From positions 1 to 5,990 of the forward strand of contig CAMCQW010000128.1 of assembly GCA_945877045.1 (NCBI GenBank): DNA of 5,990 nt. The letters are read 5' to 3'. This DNA is from Chryseobacterium gleum. GTDB taxonomy: Bacteria > Bacteroidota > Bacteroidia > Flavobacteriales_D > Crocinitomicaceae. Position 1 is the first letter of the stretch. Every line of letters begins with the position of its first letter. The position numbers and the translations under genes are program-made. Shown here piece by piece: positions 1 through 5,060 of this stretch. Below the pieces are notes generated by a model. The model did no database searches, had not been told where the DNA came from, and saw nothing but the letters and a program-made list of their open reading frames with translations.

Positions 1-552
1 TTGCTTTGTATCGATGTATTTTATTGTTTGGATGGTGGCGAGTAAAGCAAACAAAAGGCTTAGAATTTCATCCCTGTTTTTTAGACTATTAACGACTTCG
101 GTGTGAATAGGGTGTGCTAAAAATAATAGCGTAATCAGGAAATTAAATACTTCATATCCTTTTCCAAACAGAACTTGTAAAAGTTGAAAGAGAACTATCC
201 CTAGTATTGAATAGAGTAATACATTAATGAAATGAGAAATGTGAACATGGTTTTCCGAATCCCCAAAAAGCGTCCATTCAATAGCAAAGCTATACGTTGA
301 AATGGGTCGGTAATCATAATTTTGTTCGTCATTTACGGCATAATTAGATTTTAATATTGCCCCTAATCCGCCAATACCTTTTTCAACTAATTCATGCCTG
401 AATCGATCTGTACTAGTTACCAGATCATCATCTAATGAATACGAATGAGAGATTGAATTTCCATAAAGTAGAAAGGAAAATACAACAAGAACGAGATAAA
501 CTAATTTGTTGTTTTCAAAAAATCGTAAACTTGAATGATTGGTTTTAGCCAC
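1..552 (-). CDS. N-terminal part of a multispanning GT-C (TMTC/PMT-like) glycosyltransferase-type membrane protein
   Basis: Reading the minus strand from 552 gives 184 open codons that continue past the left edge, so the C-terminus is missing. The start is taken as GTG at 552-550: an in-frame TAA lies at 561-559 and there is no ATG anywhere in the 184 codons. The translation shows a hydrophobic helix at about residues 17-30, an acidic first loop with D41-D42-D43, YRPIS at 81-85, a His/Asn-containing stretch before a second helix (about 108-128), and then HPIHTE at 147-152 followed by NRDEI at 159-163 and another hydrophobic segment. The acidic first loop, the RP motif and HPxHxE..xxR(D/E) are typical of TMTC-type GT-C proteins, which use polyprenyl-phosphate sugars and often end in TPR repeats. 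The family call rests on these motifs. Substrate and TPR content cannot be seen. The LTxxQ gene lies 96 bases upstream on the same strand. Confidence 0.78.
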   Translation of the reverse strand, partial: MAKTNHSSLRFFENNKLVYLVLVVFSFLLYGNSISHSYSLDDDLVTSTDRFRHELVEKGIGGLGAILKSNYAVNDEQNYDYRPISTYSFAIEWTLFGDSENHVHISHFINVLLYSILGIVLFQLLQVLFGKGYEVFNFLITLLFLAHPIHTEVVNSLKNRDEILSLLFALLATIQTIKYIDTKQ

Positions 553-648
553 GAAAAATTAGCGATTTAATGTCCCTTAATAGTTTAATAGCTCAAATTG
601 AAAGCACGCAATTAATTGGCCCTTTTCTTAGTATATTTAGCCTTTGGC
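553..648. other. Short intergenic spacer, no clear regulatory site
   Basis: This spacer lies between the LTxxQ gene and the GT-C gene, both on the minus strand. It holds a perfect 10-base palindrome CAATTAATTG (609-618), a small tandem pair TTAATAG at 577-583 and 585-591, and a 4-bp stem (AGCC TTT GGCT, 639-649) that overlaps the stop of the upstream gene. None of these has the stem length or U-tract of a convincing terminator, and no good Bacteroidota promoter (TTTG ... TAnnTTTG) was found for the GT-C gene. Confidence 0.4.
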
Positions 649-990
649 TTAATGCTTTTTAATAATGTTATGTTCAATTAGCTTCCTTTCGAAAATGGCA
701 TATTGATTTTCTGTTAAGATTGACTTAAACATAGAATTACGTGCTTGGTTATTTTGTTCTAATGCTTGTTTTTTAACTTCCTCCGTATAACTTGAGTTCT
801 TCATAGCGTCATTTTTTTGAATGATGCCATAATTGACTTCATAAATTTGATTTACTTGTTCAGCCGTTAAAGACAATTCCAATTTCATGTTCTGGGTTTG
901 CTCATTCGCTCTTTCTTCTGGAGATTTTGTTTGTGAATAAGCAGTAGTAAGAAGTGTCAAAGAAATAAATAGTAGGAATATATTTTTCAT
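649..990 (-). CDS. Small exported LTxxQ-motif (Spy/CpxP-like) protein
   Basis: A 113-residue protein with a clear Sec signal peptide: MKN, then a hydrophobic core at about 4-17, and a likely signal peptidase I site after AYS at residue 19. The mature part is charged and predicted mostly helical. It carries two copies of the LTxxQ motif, LTAEQ at 41-45 and LTENQ at 92-96, about 50 residues apart, as in periplasmic Spy/CpxP-type helical proteins. In Enterobacteria those proteins act as ATP-independent chaperones or envelope-stress sensors. Small secreted homologues of this kind are common in Bacteroidota but mostly have no assigned function. The mature protein has no cysteines. The ATG at 990-988 fits the signal peptide. 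Nothing links it functionally to its neighbours, so chaperone activity is inferred only from the motif. Confidence 0.82.
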   Translation of the reverse strand: MKNIFLLFISLTLLTTAYSQTKSPEERANEQTQNMKLELSLTAEQVNQIYEVNYGIIQKNDAMKNSSYTEEVKKQALEQNNQARNSMFKSILTENQYAIFERKLIEHNIIKKH

Positions 991-1097
991 AGAGTGTTAA
1001 TTTAGATTTTCAATGGCACTAATTTAACTAATTTTATGAAAATTAAAGGATTTAATTAAAAACAATTAATTAATTTTAACTAAATTATTAGCTATAA
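991..1097. promoter_or_regulatory. AT-rich divergent intergenic region
   Basis: By my count only 17 of these 107 bases are G or C. The spacer separates two divergent genes, both encoding exported proteins, so it must supply promoters in both directions if each is transcribed on its own. It holds perfect palindromes TTTAATTAAA (1051-1060) and AATTAATTAATT (1064-1075), and an inverted repeat AAAATTAA (1039-1046) / TTAATTTT (1070-1077). Such matches arise easily in AT-rich DNA, so a regulator-binding role is only possible. Confidence 0.45.
1038..1065 (-). promoter_or_regulatory. Candidate Bacteroidota-type promoter for the LTxxQ gene
   Basis: On the minus strand, TTG (1065-1063) is followed after 17 bases by TAATTTTC (1045-1038). 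This matches the Bacteroidota -7 element TAnnTTTG except at its last base and has suitable spacing to a -33 TTG. A transcript would start roughly 40 bases before the ATG at 990. The element lies in very AT-rich DNA, where partial matches occur by chance. Confidence 0.3.
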
Positions 1098-1496
1098 ATG
1101 AAGCGTTCTCTATCTTTATTCACATTTACCTTAGGTGTATTTTTATTTTTATCACTTACGCTCAGTTCAACGAAAGTACTATTAAATGATTGTGGGATTT
1201 CCATAACGAAATCTTATAATCAAGAAGTTTTAGGAAAAAACATTGGTTTTTATGTAGTTTTTAAGAATAATACAACACGTTCTTTAGACGCCATAGATTA
1301 TAAGGTAATTTATAAAAATGGTTTTGATGAAGTAAAAGGAACACGCTCATTTACATGGCAAGCGGGGAATTTTTTAGGGCCAAAACTTCCGGGTGAGTCT
1401 TTAAAAGACGGTTCAACAACATGGGTAGATGATGCAAATAAGATCGAAGTCCTTATAAAAAGGGTGCATTTTACGGATGGTTATTCCTGTAAATAA
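1098..1496 (+). CDS. Unrecognised small exported protein
   Basis: A 132-residue protein that I do not recognise. It begins MKRS, followed by a long hydrophobic stretch at about residues 5-24, which looks like a signal peptide or N-terminal anchor. The remainder alternates hydrophobic and polar residues (for example GFYVVFKNNT, AIDYKVIYKNG, KIEVLIKRVHF), which suggests a small beta-sandwich. The NNTTRSLDAIDYKVIYKN segment resembles Ig-like modules that describe how a domain surrounds an unpaired strand. There are only two cysteines, C32 just after the signal and C131 as the penultimate residue, so one disulfide could tie the two ends together after export. It lies 52 bases upstream of the AAC(3)-like gene on the same strand and could be co-transcribed with it, but its exported nature makes it look unlike the four cytoplasmic-type enzymes. 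Function unknown. Confidence 0.75.
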   Translation: MKRSLSLFTFTLGVFLFLSLTLSSTKVLLNDCGISITKSYNQEVLGKNIGFYVVFKNNTTRSLDAIDYKVIYKNGFDEVKGTRSFTWQAGNFLGPKLPGESLKDGSTTWVDDANKIEVLIKRVHFTDGYSCK

Positions 1497-1548
1497 TGTT
1501 GGATTTTTCCCCTAAATGAATGATTAATTTTATAGCTCTTAGCCAAAA
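1497..1548. other. Short spacer before the four-gene block
   Basis: Fifty-two bases separate the small exported protein from the AAC(3)-like gene. There is no stem followed by a T-run that would end transcription, and no purine-rich ribosome binding site before the ATG at 1549, only CCAAAA. TAATTTTA at 1525-1532 resembles a -7 element, but the nearest TTG (1499-1501) is 23 bases away, which is long. The block may therefore be read from the promoter of the 1098 gene. Confidence 0.35.
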
Positions 1549-2451
1549 ATGAATTTACGTAAAAGTATTCGTGCGCTTCTTCCTATTTTTTTCTTAAAGA
1601 AATTCAGGGAATTCAAACGCCGTAAATTCAATAGGAATCTATCTGATGCGCTTTCAACTGGGAATAGTATTCCGTTATCAACGCTCACCAAACAATTGGA
1701 GGAAATGGGAATAGTGAAGGGTGATTCGTTACTTGTACACGCCAGCCTTCGAAGTATGGGGTTTCTTGAAGAGGGTGCAAATACCGTTATTGAAGCTTTG
1801 CTAAATGCAGTTGGAGAAAGTGGAAATCTTTTGATGCCCAGTTCTCCAGTCGTTGGTTTGCAATTGGATTATGTGCAAAGTAAACCTGTCTTTGATAGTA
1901 AAACAACTCCTTCTGGTATGGGAGCTATTTCTGAAAATTTCCGCAAATTAAAAGGTGTAAAGCGAAGTCTTCATCCAACTGAAGCTGTTTGTGCTCTTGG
2001 TAGTCAGGCTGCTTTTTTGACGGAAGGACATTTTAATCAACTAACTCCCTATAATGCTAATTCTCCCTTTTATCGATTATGTGAATTGAAAGGAAAGATT
2101 TTATATGTGGGTGTCACCTTAGATAATGCAGGAACATCTCTTCATGTTCTTGAGGATGCTGTTTATTTTCCCTATCCAGTATATCATTCAGAGATTTTTG
2201 ATTTAATGCTTAAAGATGCCATGGGCGAATTACATGAGGTTAAAACAATGGTTCATAGTCCTATTTATTCTAAAAAACGGAAATGCGATGATTTAATCCC
2301 GCTTTTTATTGAAAAAAATGCTTGTAAGCGCGTTCGTCTTGGCGAAGCTGCTTGTTTGTTATTTGATGCTGATTTAATGCTTAAAACCATGAAAGAGGCG
2401 TTTATTTTAGATGGAGTCACAATGTATACACCTAATGGTATAAAGGTTTGA
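1549..2451 (+). CDS. AAC(3)-family (antibiotic NAT) N-acyltransferase homologue with a basic N-terminal extension
   Basis: A 300-residue protein of the aminoglycoside 3-N-acetyltransferase superfamily, whose members transfer an acyl group from acyl-CoA to an amine. Family landmarks occur in order: GDSLLVHASLRSMG at 58-71, GANTVIEALLNAVG at 76-89 followed by GNLLMPS at 92-98, TPSGMGAISENFR at 120-132, RSLHPTEAV at 139-147, NSPFYRLCEL at 171-180, and GTSLHVLEDAV at 195-205, with H199 and E202 in the place of the conserved active-site His/Glu region. Residues 1-30 form a basic, partly amphipathic extension (LPIFFLKKFREFKRR) that soluble resistance enzymes usually lack and that could hold the enzyme at the membrane. 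As first gene of a block with a deacetylase, a FemAB-like transferase and an SDR, it more likely acylates an amino sugar or glycolipid than a drug. Homologues occur in surface-glycan loci. Substrate and acyl group are unknown. Confidence 0.9.
   Translation: MNLRKSIRALLPIFFLKKFREFKRRKFNRNLSDALSTGNSIPLSTLTKQLEEMGIVKGDSLLVHASLRSMGFLEEGANTVIEALLNAVGESGNLLMPSSPVVGLQLDYVQSKPVFDSKTTPSGMGAISENFRKLKGVKRSLHPTEAVCALGSQAAFLTEGHFNQLTPYNANSPFYRLCELKGKILYVGVTLDNAGTSLHVLEDAVYFPYPVYHSEIFDLMLKDAMGELHEVKTMVHSPIYSKKRKCDDLIPLFIEKNACKRVRLGEAACLLFDADLMLKTMKEAFILDGVTMYTPNGIKV
2448..2451 (+). other. TTGA stop/start overlap joining the AAC(3)-like and deacetylase genes
   Basis: The TGA stop of the upstream gene (2449-2451) overlaps the TTG start of the deacetylase (2448-2450). 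The upstream reading in the deacetylase frame is closed by TAA at 2433-2435, and the next in-frame ATG comes only at residue 24, after the conserved catalytic TWDYE motif, so TTG is the only sensible start. AAAGG (2442-2446) precedes it but too closely for a normal ribosome binding site. Translation probably depends on coupling to the upstream gene. Confidence 0.8.
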
Positions 2452-3419
2452 AGATAGCGTTTACATGGGATTATGAATTATTTTTCGGAGAAAAATCCGG
2501 ATCTGTTCAGCAATGCATGCTAGAACCGACCACTGAATTACTCCGATTGGCAGAAAAACACGGAGCTAAATTCACCTTCTTTCCAGATGCAGGGTATTTA
2601 GTTCACGCAAAAAAACAGGAACAAACGCTTTCTGATTTAGCCTTGGTTATTGAACAGATTAAACGTTGGGATAGTAGCGGACATGAAACTGGTTTGCATA
2701 TCCATCCGCATTGGGAAGATGTTTCATTTGAAGAGAATGATTGGAAACATGATACCAAAAGATATAAAATTTCAGACTTTTCTTCGGCGGAAATTAATAT
2801 GATTATTCATAATTATTTCAATGGAATTAAGGAGTTAGTCAACTCCCCAATCGTTTCTTTTAGAGCAGGGGGTTGGTGTGCACAACCTTTTAGTGATTTT
2901 GTTTCAGCATTTTCTGAGCTTGGGATTGTGATAGATTCTTCTGTTTTTTTTAAAGGAAAAAATACCAATGCACCCTATAATTATGATTATTCAAATGCGC
3001 CTAATAAAACTTCATGGCGTTTTGAATCAGACTTATTAGTGGAAAATGTGCTTGGAAATTTCACAGAGTTAGCAATCAGTTCTTTTAAGTATTCTCCCTT
3101 ATTTTTTTGGAGATTGTTTTTACTTGGAAGGTGGGACCCTTCAAGGCATAAACCAATCGGAAACGGTTTTCCTTCAAGTGGGGGAGGGTCAAAGAAAGAC
3201 TTGCTTACAAAGTATAATACTTTTTGTTTGAGTGCTGATGGGTATTTTATTTCGAAGTTAGATCAAGCGCTTGCAGCAGCCATACGGGAGAAAAAAACGC
3301 ATTTACTGGTAATTGGTCACCCAAAAGCTTGTACGAAATATTCCTTGGAGAAACTAGATGAATTTATGGCAAAATATAAGCAAGAAGTAGAATTTGTTAC
3401 CTTAAGTCAATTAATATGA
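2448..3419 (+). CDS. CE4/NodB-type polysaccharide deacetylase family protein
   Basis: A 323-residue protein starting at TTG. Members of this family are metal-dependent enzymes that remove N- or O-acetyl groups from carbohydrates. Visible landmarks: TWDYE at 6-10 in place of the usual TFDD first motif (D8 and E10 available), a KFTFFPDAGY strand at 41-50, a histidine cluster GLHIHPHW at 82-89 in which H84 and H88 have the HxxxH spacing of the CE4 metal site, SFRAGGW at 137-143 (the Arg motif), IDSS at 162-165, and VIGHPK at 288-293 with a C-terminal His (H291) in the usual position of the last catalytic motif. There is no signal peptide, so it probably acts in the cytoplasm on a lipid-linked or nucleotide-linked precursor, unlike secreted chitin or peptidoglycan deacetylases. 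It overlaps its neighbours by 4 bases at both ends. Substrate unknown; a non-hydrolytic role is possible given the altered first motif. Confidence 0.88.
   Translation: MKIAFTWDYELFFGEKSGSVQQCMLEPTTELLRLAEKHGAKFTFFPDAGYLVHAKKQEQTLSDLALVIEQIKRWDSSGHETGLHIHPHWEDVSFEENDWKHDTKRYKISDFSSAEINMIIHNYFNGIKELVNSPIVSFRAGGWCAQPFSDFVSAFSELGIVIDSSVFFKGKNTNAPYNYDYSNAPNKTSWRFESDLLVENVLGNFTELAISSFKYSPLFFWRLFLLGRWDPSRHKPIGNGFPSSGGGSKKDLLTKYNTFCLSADGYFISKLDQALAAAIREKKTHLLVIGHPKACTKYSLEKLDEFMAKYKQEVEFVTLSQLI
3416..3419 (+). other. ATGA stop/start overlap joining the deacetylase and FemAB-like genes
   Basis: The TGA stop of the deacetylase (3417-3419) overlaps the ATG of the next gene (3416-3418). This is the classic arrangement for translational re-initiation and supports one polycistronic message and matched protein levels. 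Confidence 0.85.
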
Positions 3420-4339
3420 TCAAACTACTTTCTTCACAGGATCTTGATAAAAAAAAATGGGATGCTTTGGTGAGTCAATATACTGCGCCAAGTCAGTTTT
3501 TTCATTTTTCCTGGTACCTTGATGCGGTTTGTCCAAATTGGAAGGGCTTAATTTATGGTGATTACGACTTTATTTTTCCAATTACGCCAAAATTAAAATT
3601 CGGGTATTCTATTTTTGTCCAAGCGATCTTTACTAGAGAGTTTAATTTTATTGGAAAGCTACCTTCCTCTGAAACGCTTGCTCAAATAAATAATGAATTA
3701 CATTCTTATCGATTACTATATTTTGCTTCTTCATGTTCTTTTAATTCACTCGATTTGAAATCGACAAACAGAAATTATCAGCTAATAAAATTGGGCCTCC
3801 CTTATGACGAAGTATATAAGAATTACTCTCAAAATATTAAGCGATCATTGAAAAAAGCGATTGAAGCTACTATTGAAATTCGCGTGGATTTTGATCCTTT
3901 GGCATTAATTGAATTATTTAGAAATGAAAAGGGAGCTGAATTTAGCCATCTTGGGAAAAAGGAATATGCAGCCATTCTTCAGCTTATGAATAACGGAAAG
4001 AAGGCTGATTTTGCTTATCAAATTTCAGCGTATTTGGAAGGAGAATTAATTGCCTCTTCCTTTTATTTCGTATCTCCAACTGCGATTCTATTTCTGAAAG
4101 GAGCCGTAAATGATACCGGAAAATCCATCGGTGCCATGGTGTATCTCCATGATCATATGTTAAAGACTTTCAGCGTATCTCATAATTATTTTGATTTTGG
4201 TGGCAGTAATACGAAGGGCTTACGCGAATTCAATTTGAAGTTTGGGGCGATTGATATGAATTATCTACTTTTGTCTTCCAACAAGCTCCCTTGGCCCTTG
4301 AAAAGTTTGTTTGACAAAAAATATAAAAATAATGCATAG
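3416..4339 (+). CDS. FemAB-like / GNAT-fold (Acetyltransf_6 type) acyl or aminoacyl transferase
   Basis: A 307-residue protein with the two-lobed GNAT architecture of FemAB-related proteins. The N-terminal lobe has FFHFSWYLDAV at 28-38 followed by DYDFIFPITPK at 49-59. A basic linker YSQNIKRSLKKA at 137-148 matches the conserved segment before the second lobe. The second lobe has AYLEGELIASSFYF at 205-218 (the acyl-donor-binding strands) and ends with FDFGGSNTKGLREFN at 259-273 and FGA at 276-278, a hallmark of this family. Known relatives add amino acids from tRNA to peptidoglycan precursors (FemABX) or act in exopolysaccharide loci. Which donor is used here, acyl-CoA or aminoacyl-tRNA, cannot be read from the sequence. 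No membrane segment is evident. Overlaps on both sides place it firmly in the four-gene block, so its acceptor is probably the same glycan or glycolipid handled by the AAC(3)-like and CE4 proteins. Confidence 0.85.
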   Translation: MIKLLSSQDLDKKKWDALVSQYTAPSQFFHFSWYLDAVCPNWKGLIYGDYDFIFPITPKLKFGYSIFVQAIFTREFNFIGKLPSSETLAQINNELHSYRLLYFASSCSFNSLDLKSTNRNYQLIKLGLPYDEVYKNYSQNIKRSLKKAIEATIEIRVDFDPLALIELFRNEKGAEFSHLGKKEYAAILQLMNNGKKADFAYQISAYLEGELIASSFYFVSPTAILFLKGAVNDTGKSIGAMVYLHDHMLKTFSVSHNYFDFGGSNTKGLREFNLKFGAIDMNYLLLSSNKLPWPLKSLFDKKYKNNA

Positions 4340-5042
4340 ACGAATTTTACTTACGGGAGCTTCAGGTGGTTTGGGGCTAATTATGGCTGACTTTTTATTA
4401 AAAGAGGGTCACTTTGTTTATTTGCATTATAATTCGAATCCGGCTGCCTTATCGCAACTATGCTCTTTATACCCAAATCAAACGGAAAGTATTAAAGCGA
4501 ATCTTTTCGTTTCGGAAGACTTAGAAAATTTATTTAATAGTACCACAAACGTGGATGTACTTATTCACGCGGCCGGTATTGCAAGCGCTGGTATGTCATG
4601 GAAAGTACCAAAAGAGGAATTTGAAAAAGTAAACCACATTAATTATTTCGCACCATTTTATTTAAGTCAATTTTTTATTCCTACCATGCGACAAAATTCG
4701 TGGGGTAGAATTATATTTTTCTCTTCAGTGGTTGCTCAAAAAGGAATTCCAGGCACAAGTACATATGCTGCCAGTAAAAGTGCATTAATAGGCTTGTCGC
4801 GAACAATGGCTTCAGAACTTGGCGCTACAGGAATTACTGTGAATACGATTGCACCTGGTTACATGGATGCTGGGATGATTCGTGAAATACCCGAGGAAAT
4901 GAGGCGTGAACTGCTACAAACTATTCCATCTCATGAATTGGGAAATTCCAAAAATATTGCCGAATTAGTACTTTTCCTTATTAAGGAAAATTCGAATTAC
5001 ATGAATGGACAAACTATTTCTGTGAATGGTGGAATGGTGTAG
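4332..5042 (+). CDS. Short-chain dehydrogenase/reductase, FabG-like
   Basis: A 236-residue classical SDR, counted from the ATG at 4332. A TTG at 4311 is in frame and would add seven residues, but the ATG places the TGxxxGxG motif at residues 8-15 as is usual, and gives an 8-base overlap with the previous gene. Visible are the cofactor motif TGASGGLG (8-15), HAAG (79-82, the NNAG equivalent), N104, catalytic S132 in SSVVA, YAASK with Y145 and K149, and APGY at 174-177 after TVNTI. The Ser-Tyr spacing of 13 matches E. coli FabG and the complete tetrad argues for an active NAD(P)H-dependent enzyme. No basic residue immediately downstream of the cofactor motif settles the cofactor choice. As last gene of the block it could reduce a 3-keto group on a nucleotide sugar, or make a 3-hydroxyacyl donor for the acyltransferases. 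A second housekeeping FabG is less likely in this setting. Confidence 0.9.
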   Translation: MHRRILLTGASGGLGLIMADFLLKEGHFVYLHYNSNPAALSQLCSLYPNQTESIKANLFVSEDLENLFNSTTNVDVLIHAAGIASAGMSWKVPKEEFEKVNHINYFAPFYLSQFFIPTMRQNSWGRIIFFSSVVAQKGIPGTSTYAASKSALIGLSRTMASELGATGITVNTIAPGYMDAGMIREIPEEMRRELLQTIPSHELGNSKNIAELVLFLIKENSNYMNGQTISVNGGMV

Positions 5043-5060
5043 CTTGTTATTTTCAACGAT
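5043..5060. other. Convergent gene junction
   Basis: Only 18 bases separate the TAG stop of the SDR (5040-5042) from the TAG stop of the minus-strand glycosidase (5063-5061). GTAG (5039-5042) and CTAC (5061-5064) could pair across the gap, but the loop is 18 bases and there is no T-run, so I do not call a terminator. Read-through into the opposing gene in both directions is likely. Confidence 0.6.

Noticed and set aside
639..649. AGCC-TTT-GGCT hairpin at the end of the LTxxQ gene as a terminator
   Set aside because: The stem is only 4 bp with a 3-base loop and lacks a following U-tract on the minus strand.
1499..1532. TTG (1499-1501) plus TAATTTTA (1525-1532) as a promoter for the four-gene block
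   Set aside because: The 23-base spacing is too long for the Bacteroidota pattern and the -7 element deviates at its last base; too weak to list as a site.
2200..2385. 15-base direct repeat GATTTAATGCTTAAA at 2200-2214 and 2371-2385 inside the AAC(3)-like gene
   Set aside because: Both copies are in the same frame and encode DLMLK; two similar short peptide stretches in AT-rich coding DNA are best explained by chance.
1549..2451. Annotation as an antibiotic resistance gene
   Set aside because: AAC(3)-family motifs are clear, but the N-terminal extension and the tightly coupled glycan-type neighbours point to a biosynthetic role; nothing in the sequence shows drug modification.
4311..4313. 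TTG as start of the SDR gene
   Set aside because: ATG at 4332 gives the normal short distance to the TGxxxGxG motif; the extra seven residues from TTG are not family-like.
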